Shown: one piece after another, positions 48,084 through 57,624 of the stretch
Numbering within the stretch: position 1 is the first letter of the stretch
Layout of the letters: each line of letters begins with the position of its first letter
Source: Ilex aquifolium
Lineage: Eukaryota; Streptophyta; Magnoliopsida; Aquifoliales; Aquifoliaceae
Assembly (NCBI GenBank): GCA_951799425.1
Contig: OX637394.1
Location: 41,217,642-41,281,641 of the forward strand
Reading direction: 5' to 3'
Length of the DNA stretch: 64,000 bases
The notes under the pieces: generated by a model
The model's database searches: none
What the model saw: the letters and a program-made list of their open reading frames with translations, nothing else
What the model was told of the DNA's origin: nothing
Made by a program: the position numbers and the translations under genes

Positions 48084-48715
48084 CTATAATTAAACAATAC
48101 ATACATTCAGAAAAGGTATGATATCTTTATATAGTCTAATTTATTGAAGTAATAATAGGAAAAATGTTACCATCCTCCACCCAAAAAGTATTAGCACTAT
48201 TGTCAAACAAACTTTCGACTTTAAAACAACTTAATATATCTCATGGAACTTGTTCTGTCAAAACACTCTAAAGTCGTGTATGACACGCGGCAATATATTT
48301 TTGAGCGAATGGAATAAAATTGAAATTTCAATATTATATTTGGATAAATAGACCATCTAACTAAATTAAATCCAAAGCCTTCAATCACAATCAAACCTTC
48401 TGGACAATGGGACCACCCACCACGTTCCCTTCAACTTGTGTGTTGTTTCCTTTTGAGAAAAAAATAATAATGCCGCTAAAATATATTTTTAATCCTCAAA
48501 GTATGGATTTAGTGTTTATTTGATTCCAAATATTTCAATTGTATTTATTTGGTTCCTAAAGTTTCTAATTTATTTTTATGTGATTCAATCCCAAAGATCT
48601 ATCAAAAAATCATTAAGACTTTTAGTCACGCACAAATCACATGACCTAATTTGTTAAATTAGGACCGGTCATAAGTAGTCACCACAAATCTTAATTTAAC
48701 AAATGAGTTAATAAA
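48084..48715. other. Gene-free interval
   Basis: AT-rich sequence without a supported gene or clear repeat boundary, between the Mutator-like element and the solo LTR. Confidence 0.5.
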
Positions 48716-49369
48716 TGTAACACCCCAAAACACACACTGGACGGCATTACATTCTAAGACCATTCACAACATGAGAGCACTAATATAATTCCATCAATAA
48801 GAAAATTTTTTCATTCATCATCCATAGAATTTACAAGATCATCCCAAAAGAATTAAATTACACTTAGCAGCGGAATAACAAAAGATTATATTTTACATGA
48901 TCCCAAAATAAATTCTCTAGTCTAGTGCAAAAGGAAAGGAGGTCGCTCTAAGTGTCCACCTCGGAATCCACACTCCCGTCTAGTGGAGTCTTCCAAGTAG
49001 CAGGCTCCTCGACCCCTACGTCCTCCTCTTGCAGGTAATCTGAAAAATGTTAGCGGTAGGGGGTGAGCACGAAGCTCTGTAAAAAATTCTCTCAAACCCA
49101 TACAAGGTTTAGAAAAACATTTAAAAACGGTCGGTCTCATTTCACAAATATCATATATAACTTTTGAAATAAAAACCAGGACATTTAATAGATCTCAAGT
49201 TTAAGGAACAACAGTAATTGAATGAATAAGTGAAACCACTATACAGTTAGCAAATCGTTTTCAAATATAATCCAGTCCACCATACACAATTTCCAACAAT
49301 TCTTTCGGTAGGTGGCATACTTTAGGGTAACCTCCACCCCCATTTAGGTTATCTTGGATTCTCAAGCAT

Positions 49370-50255
49370 CCTTACAAGGAACCTCTTGAGAATGGGTGAG
49401 CATCCTTACAAGAAACCTCTCACAAATCATTACATGGCTTCCCAAGCATCCTTATAAGGAACCTCTTGAGAAGGGGTGATCATCCTTACAAGGAACCTCT
49501 CACAAATCATTACATGGCTTCCCAAACATCCTTATAAGGAACCTCTTGGGAAGGAGTGAGCATCCTTACAAGGAACCTCTCACAAATCATTACATGGCTT
49601 CCCAAACATCCTTATAAGGAACCTCTTGGGAAAGGGTGAGCATCCTTATAAGGAACCTATTGGGAAGGGGTGAGCATCCTTATAAGGAATCTCTCACAAA
49701 TCATTACATGGCTTCCCAAACATTCTTATAAGGAACCTCTTGGGAAGGGGTGAGCATCCTTATAAGGAACCTCTCACAAATCATTACATGACTTCCCAAG
49801 CATCCTTATAAGGAACCTCTTGGGAAGGGGTGAGCATCCTTACAAGGAACCTCTCACAAATCATTACATGGATTCCCAAGCATCTTTATAAGGAACCTCT
49901 TGGGAAGGGGTGAGCATCCTTACAAGGAACCTCTCACAAATCATTACATGGCTTCCCAAGCATCCTTATAAGGAATCTCTTGGGAAGGGGTGATCATCCT
50001 TATAAAGAACCTCTCACAAATCATTACATGGCTTCCCAAGCATCCTTATAAGGAACCTCTTGGGAAGGGGTGAGCATCCTTATAAGGAACCTCTCACAAA
50101 TCATTACATGGCTTCCCAAGCATTCTTATAAGGAACCTCTTGGGAAGGGGTGAGCATCCTTATAAGGAACTTCTCACAAATCATTACATGGCTTCCCAAG
50201 CATCCTTATAAGGAACCTCTTGGGAAGGGGTGAGCATCCTTACAAGGAACCTCTC
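49370..50255. repeat. 80-bp tandem array, about 11 copies, within the solo LTR
   Basis: Each unit has a 34-bp half (CATCCTTATAAGGAACCTCT, then TGGGAAGGGGTGAG) and a 46-bp half (CATCCTTACAAGGAACCTCT, then the CACAAATCATTACATGGCTT segment). The two halves share CATCCTTAyAAGGAACCTCT, so the 80-mer itself arose from an internal duplication. Copies differ by a few single bases; one at about 49630-49690 has a variant order. Confidence 0.92.
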
Positions 50256-50883
50256 ACTCATGTGCATCACAAACAACCCAACCAAGCATACAATTCCAAC
50301 ATTTATCTCAATTTACAATCATCTAACCAAAGTCCCCAAAATATATCATGTAACAATTCCACAACCGACAAAGAAAAATACATGAGATCACAATAACATC
50401 ATTTTTCTACCCAACACAACGCACTAAGGTTTCGAAAATCCATAATAAAGAAAGCATTTAAGAAGGAAATACATCACTCTCCAAAAATGAGGGTTTTAAA
50501 ACTAGAGAAGAGATTTCATGGGTATTAAACCCTAACTTTGTTCAAAACATGTAATCTTTACCAAAAAGCCTAAGAGAGGATGATTCCATAGCATATATAT
50601 ACCATTGATAGCCAAAACATACATATATAAATACCCTAACCTCAATGTAAGTGAGTGAGAGAAAACCCCTACCTTTCTTCTTCCTATGTGCTCTTGAAAA
50701 CTTGAAGTTTTGATCTTCTTCAAGGTGCAAATCCTCCTTTGATCTTGTGTTTTCCCCTTCTTTCCTCCTCTCTAAGTCTTCCTAGGGTTTGAAATGTTGA
50801 AATGGGACTAATGGAGGTGTCCTTAAGTATTTATAGTGTGAAAATTGGCCTCTTGTGCGCGATTCTGCAACCCAGAGTTCGTA

Positions 50884-51058
50884 AGTCACGTTCGAACGTC
50901 ATTGGCGTTCGAACGTCCGCCACTCCCAGTACTTTTGTTTTTCCATCAGACAAAGAGTACTGGAACGCACTTACGTTTGAACGTTTTTCACGTTCGAACG
51001 TCGATTCACGTTCGAACGTCATTTCACGTTCGAACGTCATTTCACGTTCGAACGTCAT
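50884..51058. repeat. Palindromic ACGTTCGAACGT repeats within the solo LTR
   Basis: The 12-bp perfect palindrome ACGTTCGAACGT recurs in 18-bp steps (about 50987-51058, four units of TTCACGTTCGAACGTCAT). Single or near copies lie at about 50888 and 50906. The peptides from both strands are repetitive and not genes. Confidence 0.85.
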
Positions 51059-51840
51059 TCATGTTTTTGCTGAAACTCCCAGTGCAGTTTTGGCCTATTT
51101 AGAGATTGATTTGGAAATTTTTCATGAAATACTCTTTTGTAGCCCTAGATGTCTACTATCTAGTGTCAAAATTTCGGATCAATTGGACATCAGGATAAAG
51201 AGTTATGATCAAAATACTAGGAAGTGTCCAAAGTCCTTTCTACCCAAGTTTTCTCTTAAATGTGCTTTCATTCCGAAAATCTTCCTAACTTCCAATACAC
51301 CTCATATTACCTCTCCCAAGGTTGTTCGACCTTCCGGATTCAATGGACACCTTATTTTAACCTAAAAATATTTAGAAATTCATCTAATCACCATTTTCAA
51401 TTTTAAACGTCTTTGAAACTCAAACTTTCCAATCAATATGCATCTCTAGCATTTCTCCTACTATTACAACCTATATAGTTCATTCTTACATCCTCACACA
51501 TATCCACATTTTTACAACAATTATTTACTATATATCTATATACATGTATAAAAGAAAAATGTAGGGTGTTACAATAACACTTTTATCCCTAAAATTATAC
51601 ACATTTTGTTACTTTGGTCCTTTAAAATATCAATTTTATTAATTTAGCCTCTAAAGTTTTCAATTTGTGTTTAAATAATCTCAGACGAACCGTTAACATC
51701 CAAAATATCTAATAAAAATTCAATTTATCAAATTAAAACTCAATTCAACTAATCAATTATCTCCCCTACGCATGTGCATGCAACTAATCCAAAATAGAAG
51801 GCCACCAAACCAATGGTAATAGCTAGTTTAGGTAACTCAA

Positions 51841-52290
51841 CGTTGTACCTGCATTGTCAATGGTCGTATGTCTATGATATCTTCAGCAATCAGCATCCTC
51901 CTTGAAATGAACAAGCTTTCGTAGCTTCACAGGATCGATGATGGTGATATCCCTCAACACTTCCATGTCGTTGTTGGAAACCACCTCGACGAACGGCACT
52001 CCTTCGCCGGTGCATCTTCCCATCATTTTCCCATCCCAGTTTGTGGTAAGAGTAAGACAACCTAAAAGAGGATAAAACTCGACCAAAGTTTTAGCCAATG
52101 CTTCTTTGATAACTTTCGCCGCTGTGTCAATCTGTCTTCCATCTCCTTTGAATGAAAACACAATCTCAATGGGACAAGGGAAGGTCTGGTCAAGGTTGGA
52201 GAGGAAATACAAGCCCTTTGACATCTTCCCGGCCTGTAGGGCTAAAGTGTGATCAAGTTTATTCACTGAGACTCCAATTTTCCATTTCAA
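51841..52290 (-). pseudogene. Broken copy of BAHD acyltransferase exon 1
   Basis: Very similar to exon 1 at 42363-41914: KGLYFLSNLDQTF, CTGEGVPFVEVVSNNDMEVL and PVKLRKLVHFKE. It is not functional. The region of the original start reads ATG-GGT-TGA, the early part has an indel, and about 7 bases (GATTGCT) are inserted after LVHFKEDA, shifting the frame to a stop. The donor CAG/GTAC at the exon end is kept (about 51849/51848), but no exon 2 follows towards lower coordinates. Leader exon and TATA-like upstream sequence are duplicated as well (52504-52606), so promoter and first exon were copied as one block. Confidence 0.88.
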
Positions 52291-52737
52291 CCCATCTTCT
52301 TTCCTATCTCATTACACAGAATATTATAAGAATCACAGAACATGTTAAAGTATTTTTAGCCAAATGAAACAAATCAAAAGTTTTATTTTATTTTTTTAAT
52401 GAAGAGTCATTGAAATGCCATACTGATTGGTTTTTCATGTGAATGTATATATAAAATAATTAGAATATGATCCAAAAGCCAAATGTTTGTAAAGATGAAA
52501 TACCTGCGACTGCAAAAGGAGAGAATACTTGGGCGGTAAAAGGCTAGAGACAAACAAGCTTCTCTTTTTGCTTGAAATGGCAAATACAATGGGTGCATAT
52601 AAATAGAAAAAAAGGTTGAGAGTTGCTGCATTATTTCCAATTTTAGGAATGTCAGTGGTCCATGGAATGAGGAGGCCACATAGTTAGATCTATTTCGGTG
52701 TATTTTCTCATAATTTTCTTTCTTGATATATTACTAT

Positions 52738-52916
52738 TGTTGGAGTTATTTCCTAATTTATTAGGGTTTTACCGTTTCCTAGTTTATTACCGTTTCCTAG
52801 TTTATTAGGGTTTTCCTTTTCCTAGTTTATCCTTATTGTACCTTTATTATTTGACTATATATACGGGGGCTCTACACTTAGTTTGTATCCCTTTCTTTCT
52901 TCTAAATATTTCAAGT
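52738..52916 (+). repeat. 5' LTR of the copia element
   Basis: Contains TATA-like ACTATATATACGGG at about 52854-52867 and short internal repeats of TTTCCTAGTTTATT. Identical to the 3' LTR. Confidence 0.95.
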
Positions 52917-53330
52917 TGGTATCAGAGCCTAACTTTAATCCTAACCCCTCCTCCACGTTGCACCCACCAGCCACCACACTGCTTCTAGACTTTTTGGTGG
53001 ATTGTTATTTTTTTGTGGTTCCAAAGGGCTTTGAACAGTGCTGAAACACTGTTCACGGGCTGTGAACAGTGCCGAAATTACTATTCACACGCTGTGAACT
53101 GTGCCGAATTTGACTGTTATGAGTATTTGATTTGCAAAGTTATTGAGTTGATTTGTGACGAACTTTAGAGTTGTTTTTCTGGGCACCGTGATCTAATTAT
53201 TTGGGAGCTTTCTGGACCTTCTTTATTTGTCGCTATTGGTCGACTGAAGGTATATTGTTCTCCTTTATTTTATCTCTCTATTTATTTTGGAGTTATTTTT
53301 TGTCACGGCTGCCCTAGTATTATTGATGAT
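52917..53330 (+). promoter_or_regulatory. Primer-binding site and leader of the copia element
   Basis: The primer-binding site TGGTATCAGAGC is at 52917-52928. The leader then has three related, partly self-complementary copies of CTGTGAACAGTGCCGAA at about 53035-53115, which could fold into hairpins and serve in packaging or dimerisation (inference). No gag start is present. Confidence 0.7.
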
Positions 53331-56300
53331 ATGACTACTACTGAGGGAGTTGCGACCCCTACCGTTGAGACATCTGTTAGTACTTCCACCGGGTATAGGG
53401 GTCAACAACGGTCGGTCCAGCGCCGTCAGAGTACCCCACATCAGCGTAGACATGGGGATTCTCGTCAGTGTGATTATTGTGGCCGACTCAGACATCTCAG
53501 GACTACTTGTTGGAAGCTCCATCCGGAGCTTAAGCCGCCTCCTCACAATCGTACTGCTACCATTGCTGAGGCACCACCACCTACCATCATTGCTCCTGCT
53601 ATTGCTCCTCCTTGGCAGAGTGATATGGATGTTATCACTTCTCGCTTGGATATACTTATATCAACCTTGACTTCTCAAGGTTCGACTACTACTGCTGCGA
53701 CTACTACAGGTATTTCTCGTGCCTTTCATACTTGCACCAGTCCGTCTCCCCTTTGGATGCTGGACTCGGGTGCGAATGGTCATATGACAGGTGAGGCCCA
53801 TCATTTCACCTCTTTTGACGAGCAGTTACATACTCAAGTTCAGTTAGCAGATGGTACACATGCCCCTATTGTTAGTAGGGGTACAGTCTGTCTCCCAAAT
53901 GGCTTTACATTACGTTCGGTGTTTCATGTGCCAAAGCTGGCCATGAATCTATTATCTGTACATCAGTTAGCCAGAGATTTTCACTGTGCGGTTGTGTTCT
54001 TATCTGATTCGTGTTATTTGCAGGACCTGAGTACCAGGAGGATTATTATCAGGGGACATGAGAGAGATGGATTATATTATCTAGGCGATCCACCTCCGGT
54101 TTCACCAGTTTTTCCACCTCCACCTTCATCACCTGCTTTGTCTTTATCTGTTCCTAGCTTACATGCTAGTATTTTACCTAGTACTTGTCATTATGATTTT
54201 TCATCACAAACTGTTCAGTTGTGGCATGACCGTTTTGGGCATACAAATTTTAAATATTTATGTATGTTATTTCCTGCTTTGAGCAAAGCTTGTGTTAGTG
54301 GTAAACTTGACTGTGTTATCTGTTCCCTATCAAAACATGTTCGGACCAGTTATATTCCTCGCATGCACCAGTCACCTAAACCATTTGACCTAATACACTC
54401 TGATATTTGGGGACCCTCTCCTGTTACTGCTCTGTCAGGTGCCCGATACTATGTGACATTTATAGATGACCATACCCGTTGTACTTGGGTCTATCTTTTG
54501 CATAGGAAATCCGATCTACTCCCAATCATCACTCAGTTTCTCCAGATGATTAAGACACAATTCGATGTCATTGTTCGTGCTCTTCGTTCGGATAATGCCA
54601 AAGAATATGTGTCTGATACCTTAGTGTCTCACCTTTCTTCCCAGGGTATCCTTCAGCAGCTCACTTGTCCATATACTCCTAAGCAAAATGGAGTTGCTGA
54701 AAGGAAAAATAGGAGTCTGATAGGGATGGTACGTTGTATGCTTAGAGGTATGGGGGTACCAAAATCTTATTGGCATTTTGCTGTTTTGACTTCTACCTTT
54801 CTATGCAATCGTACACCGAGTCGTGTTCTTCAGCATAGAGCTCCCTTACAGGTCTTATTCCCTGAACGGACACTTTTTCCGGTCCCCCCTCGTGTTTTTG
54901 GCTGCACATGTTTTGTTCAGGATCGGTCTCCTACTCGCCATAAGCTTGATGATAAAGCGATTCGTTATGTCTTTGTGGGCTATTGTCATCAGTCTAAGGG
55001 GTATCGGTGCTATGATCCTATTAGGCGTCGTATGTATCACAGTCTAGATGTTACTTTTCTTGAGCATATTCCTTATTTTTCTTCTAGTCCTGTGTCTTCC
55101 CCTCCAGGTGATGATACTCCCTTTGATTTTCCATTACCACAGGAGCCAGAGCCTTTGGTCACTATCACTACAGAGTCATCAGTCTCTCCTCCTCTAGAGC
55201 CACTCATCCCTGTTAGTCTAGAGTCACCAGTCCCTCTTCCTTTGCAGGTTTATGTTCGTCACCCTCGCTCTCATCCCCCTGCTGATGTTCCCTCTACCTC
55301 AGGTGATGCAGGTAATACTTCTCAGTTCGTTGAGCATATTGATGCACCTGTTGTTAGTACTGATGAGATTGCAGGTACTGAGCCAGTTACTTTATCTGAT
55401 GAGACATTATCAGTGGAGGATGATGATTTAGGGCGTCGTTATCCGCAGCGTGATCGCCGTCCAGTTGTTCGTTATGGTTGGACCGCCAAGAGTTTATATC
55501 CGATCTCTGCTTATGTTTCTTATGGTGATCTGTCTCCTACATTTCGAGCTTATAGCATGGCCTTATCAGATACGCCGGTTCCTCGCTCTGTTTCAGAGGC
55601 TATGCAGGAGCCCCAGTGGGTTCTTGCCATGCAGACGGAGATGGACGCTCTTCAGCGTAATCATACATGGGACCTTGTCTCCTTACCTTCAGGGGTGAAG
55701 CCTGTTGGCTGTCGATGGGTTTACACCCTGAAGTTTCTTGCGGATGGTACTATTGATCGTCATAAGGCTAGGCTTGTGGCGAAAGGTTTTACTCAGGTAC
55801 CAGGTCGTGATTTTAGTGCTACATTTGCCCCCGTGGCAAAATTGACTACTGTTCGGTTGATTATTTCTCTAGCTGCGGAGAACTCTTGGCCTCTTCATCA
55901 GTTAGATGTGAAGAATGCGTTTCTTCACGGTGATCTGGACGAGATTATTTATATGGATGCACCACCGGGCTTTCGTGGTGAGGGGGAGTATGCTAGAAAG
56001 GTATGTCGACTGCGTAAGTCTCTTTATGGACTGAAACAGTCACCACGAGCCTGGTTCTCTCGTTTTAGTGATGTAGTCGTACGTTTGGGGTTCACCAGAT
56101 GTCATTCTGATCATACCTGCTTTATTCGACGGAATATTTCTGGACAGTGTGTCATCCTTTTGGTATATGTTGATGATATTATTATTACTGGTGATGATAT
56201 TTCTGGGACTGCACAGGTTAAGGTAGACCTTGGGAAGGCTTTCGATGTGAAGGACCTTGGATTTCTACGATACTTTCTTGGGATTGAGGTTGCCCGTAGC

Positions 56301-57146
56301 AGCAGGGGTGTTGTTCTTTCTCAGAGAAAGTATGTTTTGGATCTTCTCTCAGACACTGGGATGCTGGGGTGCAAACCGGCATCATCACCCATGATTCCAA
56401 ACCTAAAGCTTACTGCTGAAGGTAAGGAGTTGAGAGATCCGACTGTTTATCAGAGGTTGGTAGGTAGACTTATCTACCTAGCCAACACTAGACCAGACAT
56501 TTCATTCGCTGTCAGCCGAGTTAGTCAGTTCATGCACAGGCCGTGTCAGCCTCATCTTGATGCAGTTTATCATATTCTTCGGTACCTCAAGTCTTGTCCT
56601 GGACTTGGGTTGTTCTATGCATCAGGATCTCAGACTGGTTCTCTAGCCTGTTATTCAGATTCAGATTATGGGGGAGCGTGTGACGGTCGATCTACTACGG
56701 GCTTCTGTGCTTTTCGAGGGACTCATCTTATCTCTTGGAAGAGCAAGAAGCAGGCAGTTGTCTCCCGCTCGTCAGCAGAGGCAGAGTATCGGGCACTAGC
56801 ACTTGGCACGTGTGAGATTATCTGGTTACGCTCGATTCTTGGCGAGTTGGGATTTCCAGTGACTTCTCCATCCACATTATATTGTGATAATCGATCTGCT
56901 ATTCAGCTCGCTTCTGACTCTGTACTACACGAGAGGACGAAGCATATAGAGATTGATGTTCACTTTCTTCGGGAGAAAGTTCGATGTGGTATTGTCACTC
57001 CAGTGTTTGTGGGGACCAGTGATCAGGTTGCGGATGTTTTCACAAAACCTGTCACTCTATCCATTCTTCAGGACTCGGTTGTCAAGCTTGGTTTAGTTGA
57101 TATTTTTGCGCCTAGCTTGAGGGGGAGTGTTGGAGTTATTTCCTAA
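53331..57146 (+). CDS. Copia polyprotein: nucleocapsid knuckle, protease, integrase, RT, RNase H
   Basis: A 1271-residue polyprotein for copying and inserting the element. Domains in order: zinc knuckle Cys47-Cys50-His55-Cys60 (CDYCGRLRHLRTTC); aspartic protease DSGA at 145-148; integrase zinc site His299, His304, Cys328, Cys331; integrase core with Asp358 (HSDIWG), Asp421 (RSDN) and Glu457 (GVAERKN); reverse transcriptase from about 777 with DVKNAFLHGDL and YVDD near 945; RNase H from about 1109 (YSDSDYGG, SSAEAEYRAL, DVFTKP near the end). All catalytic residues I could check are present. The usual N-terminal 250-300 residues of gag (capsid) are absent: the frame begins only about 46 residues before the zinc knuckle, at the first in-frame ATG after the leader. 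The last six codons and the stop lie in the 3' LTR. Confidence 0.95.
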   Translation: MTTTEGVATPTVETSVSTSTGYRGQQRSVQRRQSTPHQRRHGDSRQCDYCGRLRHLRTTCWKLHPELKPPPHNRTATIAEAPPPTIIAPAIAPPWQSDMDVITSRLDILISTLTSQGSTTTAATTTGISRAFHTCTSPSPLWMLDSGANGHMTGEAHHFTSFDEQLHTQVQLADGTHAPIVSRGTVCLPNGFTLRSVFHVPKLAMNLLSVHQLARDFHCAVVFLSDSCYLQDLSTRRIIIRGHERDGLYYLGDPPPVSPVFPPPPSSPALSLSVPSLHASILPSTCHYDFSSQTVQLWHDRFGHTNFKYLCMLFPALSKACVSGKLDCVICSLSKHVRTSYIPRMHQSPKPFDLIHSDIWGPSPVTALSGARYYVTFIDDHTRCTWVYLLHRKSDLLPIITQFLQMIKTQFDVIVRALRSDNAKEYVSDTLVSHLSSQGILQQLTCPYTPKQNGVAERKNRSLIGMVRCMLRGMGVPKSYWHFAVLTSTFLCNRTPSRVLQHRAPLQVLFPERTLFPVPPRVFGCTCFVQDRSPTRHKLDDKAIRYVFVGYCHQSKGYRCYDPIRRRMYHSLDVTFLEHIPYFSSSPVSSPPGDDTPFDFPLPQEPEPLVTITTESSVSPPLEPLIPVSLESPVPLPLQVYVRHPRSHPPADVPSTSGDAGNTSQFVEHIDAPVVSTDEIAGTEPVTLSDETLSVEDDDLGRRYPQRDRRPVVRYGWTAKSLYPISAYVSYGDLSPTFRAYSMALSDTPVPRSVSEAMQEPQWVLAMQTEMDALQRNHTWDLVSLPSGVKPVGCRWVYTLKFLADGTIDRHKARLVAKGFTQVPGRDFSATFAPVAKLTTVRLIISLAAENSWPLHQLDVKNAFLHGDLDEIIYMDAPPGFRGEGEYARKVCRLRKSLYGLKQSPRAWFSRFSDVVVRLGFTRCHSDHTCFIRRNISGQCVILLVYVDDIIITGDDISGTAQVKVDLGKAFDVKDLGFLRYFLGIEVARSSRGVVLSQRKYVLDLLSDTGMLGCKPASSPMIPNLKLTAEGKELRDPTVYQRLVGRLIYLANTRPDISFAVSRVSQFMHRPCQPHLDAVYHILRYLKSCPGLGLFYASGSQTGSLACYSDSDYGGACDGRSTTGFCAFRGTHLISWKSKKQAVVSRSSAEAEYRALALGTCEIIWLRSILGELGFPVTSPSTLYCDNRSAIQLASDSVLHERTKHIEIDVHFLREKVRCGIVTPVFVGTSDQVADVFTKPVTLSILQDSVVKLGLVDIFAPSLRGSVGVIS

Positions 57147-57306
57147 TTTATTAGGGTTTTACCGTTTCCTAGTTTATTACCGTTTCCTAGTTTATTAGGG
57201 TTTTCCTTTTCCTAGTTTATCCTTATTGTACCTTTATTATTTGACTATATATACGGGGGCTCTACACTTAGTTTGTATCCCTTTCTTTCTTCTAAATATT
57301 TCAAGT
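57128..57306 (+). repeat. 3' LTR of the copia element
   Basis: Identical to 52738-52916. It follows the polypurine tract directly, and the polyprotein stop codon lies 17-19 bases inside it. Confidence 0.95.
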
Positions 57307-57311
57307 ACTAT

Positions 57312-57624
57312 TAATAAATTTAAATGAGATCCATTATAAATAAGTAAAATCCGTGCTCAAGTCATCTAACAAGGAGGAAAATGAAAAGAATAATACTATT
57401 CAAGAAAATATGGATCCATGGTAGCTCGAGATTGCTAAACCTTGGACCCAAATTGTATAATGTTGTCTGTTTTGGATTAGACCCGCACAACATTAAAATG
57501 CGTTGTACAATAAAGGTCCAAATAACTATCCACTCTCTTTTCAAGTAATCAAATAATCCAAGTAACTACCCAAGTGGGGCTTACCTTGCTAATTTAGTGT
57601 TTTATTATTGGTTGGTGATATAAT
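57312..57624. other. Short unique interval between copia and repeat block A
   Basis: No gene or repeat is recognised. It is the continuation of the sequence left of the copia target site (52732 and lower). Confidence 0.45.

Larger units (their letters stand above)
48716..51573 (-). mobile_element. Long solo LTR (2.86 kb), Ty3/gypsy-like
   Basis: The ends are TGTAACACCCC and GGGTGTTACA, a good inverted pair typical of plant gypsy LTRs. The flanks ATAAA (48711-48715) and ATAAC (51574-51578) match at four of five positions. On the minus strand a TATA box (ACTATAAATACT, about 50838-50827) suggests minus orientation. The LTR contains an 80-bp tandem array (49370-50255) and an 18-bp palindromic repeat cluster (50987-51058). 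No gag-pol or second LTR is seen. Confidence 0.78.
52738..57306 (+). mobile_element. Young Ty1/copia retrotransposon lacking the gag capsid region
   Basis: Two 179-bp LTRs (52738-52916 and 57128-57306) are identical base for base. The perfect 5-bp target duplication ACTAT lies at 52733-52737 and 57307-57311. A primer-binding site TGGTATCAGAGC (initiator Met-tRNA type) starts at 52917, and a polypurine tract GAGGGGGAG ends at 57127. The single frame (53331-57146) is uninterrupted, from a zinc knuckle through RNase H. Only 414 bp separate the left LTR from the frame, so the capsid part of gag is missing. The LTR starts TG but ends GT, not CA. Confidence 0.95.

Noticed and set aside
49370-50255. 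CRISPR-like regular repeat array
   Set aside because: Repeats are contiguous 80-bp units without unique spacers, in plant nuclear DNA; it is a tandem repeat in an LTR.
50802-51365. 187-codon plus-strand frame and repetitive minus-strand frame in the solo LTR
   Set aside because: They depend on the 18-bp palindromic repeat and have no domain; no gag or pol similarity.
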